From Nannobrachium achirus (Eukaryota; Chordata; Actinopteri; Myctophiformes; Myctophidae), in the NCBI GenBank assembly GCA_963921795.1, contig OY997652.1, positions 64,478,029 to 64,542,028 of the forward strand: a stretch of 64,000 nucleotides of DNA, in the 5' to 3' direction. Below are positions 53,995 to 63,509 of the stretch, piece after piece (positions within the stretch are counted from its first letter, which is position 1; the number at the start of each line of letters is the position of its first letter). The position numbers and the translations under genes were made by a program. Under the pieces are notes generated by a model. It was not told the DNA's origin, ran no database searches, and saw nothing but the letters and a program-made list of their open reading frames with translations.

Positions 53995-55330
53995 CCACAT
54001 GAGACAGACACAATATGTCCATATATGGGCATACCGAGTTATGGCTTAATATTGAGGACATCATGGATCTCTATATATGGGCATAAAAGGGACAAGGACG
54101 GAATTAGCACCACTCGGATTTCCAATTGCAACTTTCTAGTATGAATTCAATTAGGTTTCTAAGAATAACCACACTGACCAGATTTGAAGACAGGGGTTTT
54201 GCTAGTAGCGACAGAGCCAGAAATGATTACTTCCAGGGGTGTCACACCAAATTCTGGGCCCTGGTACAAGGATTCACTGCGGGCCCCCCATGAATGTTAA
54301 CTATTGACAAATAGTACCAGTAAGACTCCCTAATCGGGAGATAAGCGACCGTTGGTCGCTTATCTCCACAAATAGGCCAAAAGTTTGTTTTACCAATTAT
54401 CAAGACATACGGGCAGTTGACAGTTTGCCATGGTTACTCATTGAAGTTGAATCTCCATATATGGAGACATAAGTTGCTCATACCATAGCAACCATGTTTT
54501 TTACAGGGCCTGGGATTGATGACATCAGAAATCTCCATATATGGGCATGAAAGGGATTTTGTTTCTGGAAATATGTCTGTGGGGTGCCACATTTGGAATA
54601 AAACACTTACATCACACATCTGGATATCCATACAGCCCATCTAGTTTGCCTGTGTCCATTTATGCCCATATATCTGATGACATTGGGACACTGATCTCCA
54701 TATATGGGCATAAAACTTATGTTAATTAGTAAAGCCTGGGGATCTCCATATATGGGCATGAGGGGTACCCTAAAAGGGCATCATCTGGGAATAGCAAATA
54801 TAGTTATCCTAGAAAGTGAAAATCTTACATCAAAGGCCATAACTACCTACCTACCACCATACTGCATTCCTCATTAAACTACCTACCAGTAAGATGCCTA
54901 TAGGGAGAAAAGCAAAGGGCGAGGTTGCACCATTTCTTGGTCTTCTGGCCAGTGATGTATATCGGACCATTTAACCATATATGGAGACATCTGGTACCCA
55001 AAGATATTCACAGATATGGGCTTAATATTGATGACATAAGGGATCTCCATATATGGGCGTAAAAGGGATTTGGTTCCCCTGGCATCACAGGGATCTCCAT
55101 ATATGGGCATAAAATGGATTTGGTTACCCTGGCAACACGGGGATCTCCATATCTCCATATATGGGCATAAAAGGGATTTGGTTCCCCTGGCATCACAGGG
55201 ATCTCCATATATGGGCATAAAAGGGATTTGGTTCCCCTGACATTACAGTGATGTCAGTGGCTGGTTCTACAGAGGGGATCTCCATTTATGGGCATAAAAG
55301 GGAATGTATGTATGATGATGTCAGATATCA
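53995..55330. repeat. CCATATATGG-bearing repeat, cluster 2
   Basis: The exact decamer CCATATATGG occurs at 54019, 54455, 54535, 54698, 54746, 54975, 55047, 55097, 55155 and 55205. At 55037-55250 it is part of a 50-58-bp tandem unit GGGATCTCCATATATGGGCATAAAA...TTTGGTT(C/A)CCCTGGCA. An end fragment of a CAGGGG MITE (54236-54310) and a 46-bp palindrome (GAGATAAGCGACCGTTGGTCGCTTATCTC, split near 54350) lie within. Confidence 0.8.
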
Positions 55331-55555
55331 TAGACGTCATAGGACTTTCACATAACGAATAACTGAGTAAGCATGTAAACCCGTAAAATCTATATTTGGG
55401 CATGGCTGATTTATGACCTCATCATGATGACACGAGCAAACACAGCTGAATTGTATAAATGATCAGTGCAGAAACCAACAGAAGTATTTGACCAAGACTC
55501 TTCGATTTAAACATCAACAAAGGTGTGACGTTTTTTTGATGGTCACAAAGGTTTG

Positions 55556-55601
55556 ACGGACGGACGGACGGACGGACGGACGGACGGACGGACGGACGGC
55601 C
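55556..55601 (+). repeat. (CGGA)n microsatellite
   Basis: Eleven tandem CGGA units. Confidence 0.95.
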
Positions 55602-55654
55602 GGTGGAGGTTTTCATAGTAAACTGCTCCCTGACGGTCGCAAATACTAATATTT

Positions 55655-55965
55655 TTGAATTTTTTTGAAAATGTGTGCAAGTTTCCATGTCAGTGGTGCT
55701 CAAACGTTTTCATGTGAAGGAACCCCACAATTATTTGGCCACGGAACCCCATGTCAAAATGTTTAGTTCCAGGGACCCCCCCCCCCCCCCCAGAAGATTT
55801 GCACACATTTTCACGACTATTCAAAAATAGCAGATCTACAAGCACGCTGCGAGCTTTTAGATCTGCTATTTTTCAATAGCTAAAGTTACTAGGGCCCCTC
55901 CACCTTGGGCCCTAGTAACTCAGTCCCCCCCCCCCCCCCCCCACCCCCCCCTTGTGACGCCCCTG
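55655..55965. mobile_element. Truncated twin-hairpin MITE, CAGGGG form
   Basis: The left hairpin is lost. The middle CTCAAACGTTTTCATGTG and TTTAGTTCCAGGGACC remain, with a right hairpin at 55828-55868, a duplicated CCTCCACCTTGGGCCCTAG, a poly-C run and the end CTTGTGACGCCCCTG. Confidence 0.75.
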
Positions 55966-56234
55966 ATTACTTTTCAGTTCAAGGAAACATTTTATGCCAT
56001 CTAGACAGAGGCTCTCATGAGGTAGCCAAAACTGTGCACCATAAGGATGGTTAAGGAACATATTTCTCACAGACAGAGCATGGAAAGGGGAAGCAATGAA
56101 TAATGAGTATAACATATGCATATGGGTCTCATTATTACTCCATTGATCTTTTGCTGAAGGAACATTATTTTAATGTATCATTAATTCCTTGTTGGCCAGT
56201 GACTGATAACTTAGAATTAACAAAAGTTGTGTTT

Positions 56235-56350
<116 letters not shown>

Positions 56351-56487
56351 TAAATCAGTCAAGCATGTAAATGGAATAGAATGTCATGAAATTCAGAGTC
56401 TATGTTTCACAACTTTTGCTCCTCCTCTTATCTTCTCATTTTCACGCCCTGACGAGCTAAACATTTTGCATTCACCTTGAAATGGTT

Positions 56488-56521
56488 TCATTCATTCATT
56501 CATTCATTCATTCATTCATTC
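56488..56521 (+). repeat. (ATTC)n microsatellite
   Basis: Eight ATTC units. Confidence 0.95.
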
Positions 56522-56524
56522 AAC

Positions 56525-57297
56525 TGTTCATTCATTTGTTTTTGAACTAATCGGTTTGTTTGTTGATTGAATATGACAGGTGTATCCTTACAGGTAGTTC
56601 CGACAAAGCAATCTGATGGGTTGAAATAGCTCTCTACCCGTGCAAATAATGAGCACTACCGCACGGTCTCATAAAGCAAAGATATCAGTGTGCTGGTTGG
56701 TTGCAAAAGAGCTGAAGCTTTCCCTCTCCCCACACTATGCTAGGTGGCTACAGGCTAGCTGTTTTCATATGAAGTTCAGGGACATAGCTAAATGTGGTTG
56801 ACATGTAACTGCTTTTCGTGGTTATTTGTACTTCAGCCCTGCCTACGGGCATGCCAGCAAGGCTGGCATGCAAATAACCATGATAATGCACACCCTCTCA
56901 TGTAATATTGCTTAATGATTAAACATATTTGTTGACTTTGTTGACTTGTCTGTATCGACACTCATTACTCATACGATTACTGTAAAATCGGTTGGGTATG
57001 TAGGTGTCTCCCTTTTTTGAAGACCGTAGCCCTGAAATGTCTGGGATTCTGGGAACGTATATGTATGTATGTCGGTGTCTCATCGTTAACAGCCAATGAG
57101 GGACCAGCATTCCTGGTGATGCCACTGATGTCAGCAGAGTTTGGTATAAAAGAGCGTTCTTGGTAATGTCCTCATTAACATCCAATGAGCAATGAGGCCA
57201 GCAGCACACACCTCTTGGCGTGCTCTGCTTGCGCACAATTAAGTAGGCCTATTTGTGCACAAGGCGCAAGTTGGCACCTCAACAGAGTGCAGTTCTA
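56525..57297. other. No gene recognised
   Basis: Contains a small palindrome (ATGCCAGCAAGGCTGGCAT, 56850-56868). Nothing exon-like. Confidence 0.4.
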
Positions 57298-58342
57298 GTT
57301 GTGGGCTCGCCTGAAAGGCGAGAACACTATGTTATCCTCATTATTTATATAGTGAGTTGACAGTTCAAAGTCGAAAACGCCCGCATATCGTGTTCCGTTA
57401 GCCAATGAGGCACAATTGGTGGAAAAAAAAAGATCTGGGAGTGGTGTTAGCTGGAGTATTGGTTGTGCTTCCCATGACAGTTAGCACGCTGCAGAGTATA
57501 GTCACAAGACAGTTAGCACGCTGCAGAGTATAGTCACATGACAGTTAGCACGCTGCAGAGTATAGTCACAAGACAGTTAGCACGCTGCAGAGTATAGTCA
57601 CATGACAGTTAGCACGCTGCAGAGTATAGTCACATGACAGTTAGCACGCTGCAGAGTATAGTCACAAGCTTCACATGACAGTTAGCACGCTGCAGAGTAT
57701 AGTCACAAGCTTCACATGACAGTTAGCACGCTGCAGAGTATAGTCACAAGCTTCACATGACAGTTAGCACGCTGCAGAGTATAGTCACAAGCTTCACATG
57801 ACAGTTAGCACGCTGCAGAGTATAGTCACAAGCTTCACATGACAGTTAGCACACTGCAGAGTATAGTCACAAGCTTCACATGACAGTTAGCACGCTGCAG
57901 AGTATAGTCACATGACAGTTAGCACACTGCAGAGTATAGTCACATGACAGTTAGCACGCTGCAGAGTATAGTCACATGACAGTTAGCACGCTGCAGAGTA
58001 TAGTCACATGACAGTTAGCACGCTGCAGAGTATAGTCACATGACAGTTAGCACGCTGCAGAGTATAGTCACATGACAGTTAGCACGCTGCAGAGTATAGT
58101 CACATGACAGTTAGCACGCTGCAGAGTATAGTCACATGACAGTTAGCACGCTGCAGAGTATAGTCACATGACAGTTAGCACGCTGCAGAGTATAGTCACA
58201 TGACAGTTAGCACGCTGCAGAGTATAGTCACATGACAGTTAGCACGCTGCAGAGTATAGTCACATGACAGTTAGCACGCTGCAGAGTATAGTCACATGAC
58301 AGTTAGCACGCTGCAGAGTATAGTCACAAGCGAGCCCACACT
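57298..58342. mobile_element. TIR element containing a minisatellite
   Basis: GTGGGCTCGC at 57301-57310 faces GCGAGCCCAC at 58330-58339. The left end continues as a stem-loop (GGGCTCGCCTGAAAGGCGAG). The interior is almost all minisatellite. No TSD is obvious. Confidence 0.6.
57481..58328 (+). repeat. 25-unit minisatellite, 32/41 bp
   Basis: Unit ACAGTTAGCACGCTGCAGAG followed by TATAGTCACATG. A subset near 57660-57880 has an extra AAGCTTCAC giving 41 bp. Units are almost identical; two carry CACAC for CACGC. Confidence 0.95.
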
Positions 58343-58399
58343 GTTTCCTAGGAACAGTATTTCTAAATTAGGATCAGTAATCGAGCATTTTGTTACAGT

Positions 58400-59330
58400 T
58401 TGATTGATTGAAGATTGATTGAAGACTTTATTAGAAGTTTGCATAGGAAAAGGTACAGTTTCATGACGGTACAGTTCACTGGTACAAGGTCTACTAAAAG
58501 GAGATCCATGAAAAGACTAAGCTTATTTCCACTGGAAACCATTGAAGTATCTCATATAACATTGAATGACAGACAAATAGAACACAGTACTATGCAGTAG
58601 ATATGTAAAGAAAAACAAAAAAAAAGACAGTAAGTCTAAAACAAACAGTATATACAAAGAAGGGGCAGGGGAGGGTAGGGTTGGGCTAGGTTCATTTTTT
58701 ACCAGTTGCGAACGGCTGCTGCCTGTAAGTGGTTTTTCAGGGCAATTTTAAAGGATGCTAGTGATCCACACTCCTTTATGGCCTTCGGTAAGGCTTTCCA
58801 CATTTTGTTGGTATAGCAGAAAAAAGAGTTTGACCCTTTGTTGGTTTTGACTCTGGGTTGAAAGTGATCTGTGGCGCTGCCTCTGGTGTTGTAATTATGG
58901 ACATCCTTAATGTTTATAAAGTATTTTGAAAGGTACTTGGGTATCATAGTGGTGTAGTGTATCTTGTACACCAGGCCCATTGCAAGTTGCTGTACTCTGT
59001 CATCTACTCTGAGCCACCCCACTCTTAACTGGTGAGTAGCGGTGAAGTGAGTCTGATAGGGAAGGATAAGCAGGACCCTAATTAGTTTATTTTGGGCTGT
59101 TTGGAGTTTAGTTTTCAGGGCTTGTGGTGCGTCACGATACCATACGTGGACTCCGTAGTCAAAGAGGGGCTGGATTATTGCACCAGCTATGGTCTTCAGT
59201 GTGTTGAAATTGACCATCGGGCCGATCCTCTGTAGGAAACGAGTTCGTTGGTTGATTTTATTTATTACTTTAGTTGTAAAACCCAGAAGTGAGGTGCTGG
59301 GATTGTGAGCCCAAAGCGTAAAGCCTGAAT
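58400..59330 (-). pseudogene. LINE ORF2 fragment (reverse transcriptase C-terminal part) with 3' tail
   Basis: The minus strand from about 59330 reads AHNPSTSLLGFTTKVINKIN, then QRTRFLQRIGPMVNFNTLKT and IIQPLFDYGVHVW, and ends LQAAAVRNW at the stop at 58699. This is the region after the catalytic YXDD box in non-LTR retrotransposons of the CR1/L2/Rex1 group (FDYG.VW motif, then a C-terminal helix-rich domain). The catalytic part and the endonuclease are absent, so it is a 5'-truncated dead copy. Downstream lie about 300 bp of 3' UTR, an AATAAAG-like signal and a short CAATCAATCTT tail near 58400-58430, a usual LINE 3' end. The open frame of 172 codons suggests a fairly recent insertion. The exact clade cannot be settled without a search. 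Confidence 0.8.
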
Positions 59331-59547
59331 GAAGCTTTATAAGCTGCGCGCCACAGAACCATGTGGCATAACAGGTTCCATGTTAGGATCCATTTGGTTC
59401 AATTTGTACACTGTCAGGGTTAAATTAACATTGATTTTACACCATAAATTGGGGTCCCATGAGATAGTAATGCCATTAAATGGGGTCCGTAAACTATAAT
59501 GCATGTCCAACCGGGGGGTCCTTGATGGTTGAGAATCACTGCTAGAG
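59331..59547. mobile_element. Decayed MER5/Charlie-like hAT fragment
   Basis: GGATCCATTTGGTTCAATTT, then GGGGTCCTTGATGGTTGAGA and ATCACTG. The GGTCC...GAGAATCACTG end resembles this hAT group. Confidence 0.45.
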
Positions 59548-60054
59548 TAAGGGTGCCATGATTAATCGTAACCGAATCGATTATTACATTAGTTGCCAAA
59601 TAATGTAGTAATCATAATCGAATCGGGAACTAATCACTGGAATTTGTATTAATATAATTCCGTGCAGGAATATAGGGTCAAGAACAAAAAATATGACTTG
59701 AATATGTATTTTTAAATGACCTATTTGAAAAGAGTACTACTGTAACCCTTTAGCCTGACAAGTGTGTAGCTATTCTTTAATCAAATGTATGCAGTCAGAA
59801 AAAGGTATATATTTTGTTTATTTTTCTTTTATTAGCAACCTAATCAGCAGCTGAGCAAAGTGTAATACATTATGCATTTTTGAATGAATTATTCATCTTT
59901 AATATTTCTTGTTAGTTAAAACAGTGTCTAAAAGAACCTCAAATCTAATTTGTATGGTAGGCTAATAACTAAATAAGTGCCATAATCGATTACTTGTTTA
60001 AATAATTGACCTTTGATTAATCGATTATAAAAATAATCATTAGTTGCAGCCCTA
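59548..60054. mobile_element. hAT-type element with perfect 8-bp TSD
   Basis: Starts TAAGGGTGCCATGATTAATC and ends ATCATTAGTTGCAGCCCTA, flanked by TGCTAGAG at 59540-59547 and 60055-60062. The interior repeats ATTAATCGATTA-like text. No ORF. Confidence 0.9.
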
Positions 60055-60062
60055 TGCTAGAG

Positions 60063-60540
60063 CTGGAAAAATCTTCTCTTAGCTGGCGCATCTTCTCAAA
60101 TGGGTTCCGTGGGCTAATAAGTGTCAATTTGGGCGTCCTTGACGTGAAAAGGTTTGAGAACCACTGATTTACAGTAGATCGCTCTTTAGACAGATGCTAG
60201 GCTTATTGTTTACCTGGTATTCTAGTTTCTTGAGGCACTACACTGTTCTCTCTGCATTCTATTTATGTGATTAATTACCTTGTTTATTGTAAGTCACTCT
60301 AGCAGCTTCTGCTAAATACAACAATTATTATTGTAATGAAGGGGCAAATATGGATCCCTGTGGGGCTTACGCGTATCTCCGCCACGCCATATGATGGGTC
60401 TCCATATTTGGTAGAAACATAGAACATCAATCAACGACGTATAACGTATGTACCCCATATTTGGGCAAGATTTGAGGCCGAACTGACCTCCACTAAACTC
60501 AGCAGGAAGTTGACGGAGCTTTGGAGTTCATATAAATATG
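60063..60540. other. No gene recognised
   Basis: At 60400-60470 CCATATTTGG and CCCATATTTGGGC resemble the CCATATATGG repeat family. The rest is unassigned. Confidence 0.4.
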
Positions 60541-60685
60541 AACAATACATAGTTATATTATATTAATAATCTACTAAGGCTGTTGTTATGGAGGTGTAAC
60601 CATAACACAATGCATGTTCACGATAACAGCTGCAACACCTCCATAGAACAGCCTTAGTAGATTATATTAATATAATAACTATGTG
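60541..60685. repeat. 145-bp palindromic MITE
   Basis: CATAGTTATATTATATTAAT, then TCTACTAAGGCTGTTGTTATG and GAGGTGT are mirrored after a centre near 60612. AT-rich ends, no TSD read. Confidence 0.75.
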
Positions 60686-60769
60686 GTTACACATAGGCAC
60701 TCTGAAACATTGCTATTCCTAAGAACTTCCATTATTCTAAATGGTGGTGTTTCATGCTCTAAGCGGGGG

Positions 60770-60890
60770 GGTTTAGTCCGACCACCTAAACCTAACCCTA
60801 ACCTCAGTAAAACTAACGCTGGTGAAATGCTAACCTGCCGACGCTTGCGAATGCTAACCTGGTGAATGTTTCTAAGTGGGGGTGTTTCTA
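60770..60890 (+). repeat. Telomere-like plus CTGGTGAATGCTAAC fragment
   Basis: CCTAAACCTAACCCTAACCT, then CAGTAAAACTA and GCTGGTGAAATGCTAACCTG. Same pairing of sequence types as 18640-18820 in reverse. Confidence 0.75.
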
Positions 60891-60954
60891 AGTGGAGGTT
60901 TCTCGGATTGGAAACCCGCCCCTGGCTCGGTTGTAGAGAAACCATCATTAGAAC

Positions 60955-61191
60955 ACAGAGGGTTCCCGAAGGGTTCCCAGTTCGAATCCGGGCTCTGCTA
61001 GAGTTAGTGTCGAAGAGTCCTTGAGCAAGACTGAACCCCTAGTTGCTCCCGGTGAGCAGGTTGGTGCCTTGCATTGTTCCCTCCGCCATTGGTGTATGAA
61101 TACTGTATGTGTGTGAATGGGTGAATGTAATGCACAATCTATGTAAAGTGCCTTGGATAATGCGCTATACAAATGCACCATTTACCACGGG
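60955..61191 (+). mobile_element. tRNA-derived SINE with LINE-like 3' tail
   Basis: CAGTTCGAATCCGGGCTCTG is a B box. The body has GAGTCCTTGAGCAAGACTGA and the 3' end has AAAGTGCCTTGGATAATGCG and ATACAAATGCACCATTTACC, a widely shared teleost SINE/LINE tail. It abuts the slc50a1 retrocopy directly. Confidence 0.85.
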
Positions 61192-61880
61192 ACCGGCGGA
61201 CCTGAAGAAGATGAGAGTGACCGGATCCATTTTCTGCCGTTCCTCGCCACCTGCCTCAACAACCTGGGCTGGCTGTACTACGGGACGCTGAAGGGAGACG
61301 GCACCCTGATCCTGGTGAACGCCATCGGGGCTCTGCTGCAGTCCCTGTACATCGCCTCCTACATCTACTACAGCAAGGAACACAGGAGACGTGCGCTGTG
61401 CTCTCAGGTAGCGTGCCCCGCGATGGCGTTGGATGTATTTCGCAGCGCTTTTCACTCTGGGGCCGGGGATCTTGGCTGGACCAGCTGGGGCTGACCTGCA
61501 GTCTGATGACCATCACCGACCTGGCGGCCGTGGTCCGCAGTGGAGACCTGGAGCTCCCCTCCTTCCCCCTGACGGCGGCCACGTTCCTCGCTCCTGTGCG
61601 GCCTCGGGCTCGACGACTACTACATCATGGTTCCGAACGCGCCCGGGGTCGTCACGAGTGCGGCTTGGTTCTTCCTGTTCTGGGTCTTCTCGCCCGGTCG
61701 GTCGGAGCGCGCCGTCCTTCAAAGCGCATGCGAATCTGAGCGGTTTCCATGCATGGGGGCCTCCTCCTGCCGGAGAGGACGGGAGGAGCAGCGATTGTTG
61801 TTCAAGTCTCAATGTCAGTTCTGTTTTTATTTTTACTTTTTTGCTATATATTATGTAAAGATAAAGAAAGAAAATTGCAG
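61192..61880 (+). pseudogene. slc50a1: Processed pseudogene of slc50a1 (SWEET sugar transporter)
   Basis: SLC50A1 is the animal member of the SWEET family: seven membrane helices, sugar efflux at Golgi and plasma membrane. Pieces of the protein follow each other without introns but in changing frames: ADLKKMRVTGSI, then HFLPFLATCLNNLGWLYYGT..LKGDGTLILVNAIGALLQSL..YIASYIYYSKEHRR, then LGLTCSLMTITDLAAVVRSGD..SFPLTAATFLA, then LCGLGLDDYYIMVPNAPGVV..FFLFW. The first helix is missing (5' truncation). The MYLSPL motif after SLMTI has been deleted, and frames shift after VTGSI, after the KEHRR region and after TFLA. A tail (AAAGATAAAGAAAGAAAATT) near 61855-61875 may be the degraded poly(A). The intact gene should be elsewhere in the genome. 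Retrocopy status is inferred from the absence of introns. Confidence 0.85.
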
Positions 61881-62344
61881 TTTACCAGATAGAGGTAAAG
61901 GCATACATGTAACCACCCTCCCATGACATTAGGCATTGCTGATGGACTTTCTGACAGTGTATGTTCGGGGACTTGTGAACTGGCCATGGGCCATTTGCTG
62001 GAGGAAATGTTTTATCCCTGCTTCTCTCAGATTGAATTAGTCTAAATACATACATTTATGATGTTATTATGATATATGTTAAAAAAAGGAATGTTAACCA
62101 AATTAGCCCTGGCGTCCCTGCTTTGGGCAAATGTGTCCACATTTGTGAAAATATGTTGTTATTGCGTTGCGGGTTGCTTCCTTGTCTGCTGAGTGGGGGG
62201 GCTGGGGTTCGTCTCCCGTAGGAGACCAACAGGCCTCACTCAGTCTGCTAAGCGTTACAATGTTTCTCAACCTTTTATCTGCATGGGCACACTTTTCATG
62301 TCCCAGAATCCATTGGCACGCCAACATAATACAGGGGTGTAAAT
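61881..62344. other. No gene recognised
   Basis: At 62255-62335 CAATGTTTCTCAACCTTTTA, GGGCACACTTTTCATGTCCC and ATCCATTGGCACGCC suggest an old hAT (MER5-like) fragment. The rest is unassigned. Confidence 0.4.
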
Positions 62345-62348
62345 ATCG

Positions 62349-62470
62349 TCACTGTCGGGAAGAAACCTTGTATCTCTTAAGTTTCAAATTTGTATGTTTC
62401 TTCGCAAAGTAAAGCCCTGCTTCATCATACAAGGCTGTCACACAACAGTAGTGAAAACAGCAGGTCCCCA
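62349..62470 (-). mobile_element. Partial TATCGTC MITE
   Basis: Reverse terminus (ATATCGTCACTGTCGGGAAG, AAACCTTGTATCTC), then AAAGTAAAGCCCTGCTTCAT and AGTAGTGAAAACAGCAGG. It ends in the degraded central hairpin, 45 bp before the tmem258-like ORF stop. Confidence 0.75.
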
Positions 62471-62517
62471 GGCACAGAACATCCATGTTCTTTTCACCGG
62501 TGGAACATCGAACAGGT

Positions 62518-62751
62518 CTACACGTAGATGCCAACCCAGAGCATCAGGAACAGCACACCGGAGCCCATGAAGACTGAAGCCACGAGGGAGATCAGAAGCT
62601 CTTTGTGGACAAGCCTGCTGTACTCCGTCTTCTCGTAGACAAAGAACCACGCGGTGAAGAACATCCCAAACGCCAGGAGGAGCACGGTGAGGTGAGGGTA
62701 CACGGCAGGATTTACCGGGCCCGTATGACTGGTCATCCCCTCAAAGTCCAT
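62518..62751 (-). CDS. tmem258: Intronless tmem258-like ORF (retrocopy with intact frame)
   Basis: TMEM258 is a small two-helix subunit of the endoplasmic-reticulum oligosaccharyltransferase complex needed for N-glycosylation. This ORF of 77 codons starts [20 protein letters not shown], continues [20 protein letters not shown] (first membrane segment, residues about 21-39), and ends [28 protein letters not shown] (second segment, residues about 51-75). Human TMEM258 as I recall it has 79 residues and the same [33 protein letters not shown] and LLWVGIYV motifs. The difference is a loss of two residues in the loop between helices (EVTSTKYTRD becomes EKTEYSRL). The vertebrate gene has introns and this copy has none, so a retrocopy is inferred. 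No promoter or poly(A) tail is evident. It may be a decaying copy that has not yet acquired a stop, or an expressed retrogene. Confidence 0.8.
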   Translation of the reverse strand: MDFEGMTSHTGPVNPAVYPHLTVLLLAFGMFFTAWFFVYEKTEYSRLVHKELLISLVASVFMGSGVLFLMLWVGIYV

Positions 62752-62759
62752 CCCGCAAC

Positions 62760-63476
62760 TTGGTGGTTATGGAGATTCTTGAATGATCACGTTGGTTTAT
62801 ATTGGTTTTCACCCATGCGCAGGATTAACCCCTATATTGGTGATGTCAGTGTATACGTCATCTCTTCTCCATATTTGGACCTAAGAACTTGGCTCATTTT
62901 GGCTCTTAGTAAGGGAAAGTTTGCAGAGTGCTGGACCAATCTGGGAACTAAATCATTGCCAATAACTTTCTTCACAAATGTGTTCATAAAGGTGTCTACT
63001 ATCACCTCTGAACTTTGTCAATCACAACTCCCTTGGGAAACATTGTGGGAGCCAATCAAAGTGGGGGGTATTCTGAGGGCCTGGGATTAAAGGGGGAAAA
63101 ATAAAGAATTGCCAATATGAGCGTATATGAGGTGTGTAATTAGGGTATCTTGGGGCTGCTGAATCCATTCCAACCATTAGTTTTCAGTTAAAATGACCCC
63201 TTGGCCATAAAATAGGCCACACCTACTTGTGTGTGTCCACTAGACATAATATTGTTGGCAATACAAAAAAAAGGTTGGAGTAGAGTTTGAATTCATGAAA
63301 ACTATTCAAGATCAGGCGGGTAAGCACACATCATGACACACAGGATAACATAACATGATACAATATCTCTAAGGGTATTTTTTCCTTTATAGTATAGTGT
63401 ATAGTAACTTAATGGGACCCAAACCTTCATCCCCTATAAAAGAAATTGCTCAATGCTGACAGGCGGTCAGCAAGAG

Positions 63477-63480
<4 letters not shown>
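62760..63480. other. No gene recognised
   Basis: AT-rich sequence with TCTCCATATTTGGACC near 62868, a CCATATATGG-like text. The plus-strand ORF at 62605-63090 is antisense to tmem258 for part of its length and has no domain. Confidence 0.4.
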
Positions 63481-63482
<2 letters not shown>

Positions 63483-63508
<26 letters not shown>

Positions 63509-63509
63509 G
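63483..63509 (+). repeat. (AT)n microsatellite
   Basis: About 13 TA units. Confidence 0.9.

Noticed and set aside
61165-61812. Minus-strand ORFs of 96-108 codons
   Set aside because: They are antisense shadows of the GC-rich slc50a1 retrocopy.
62605-63090. 161-codon plus-strand ORF
   Set aside because: Its first part is antisense to the tmem258 copy and the rest has no recognisable domain.
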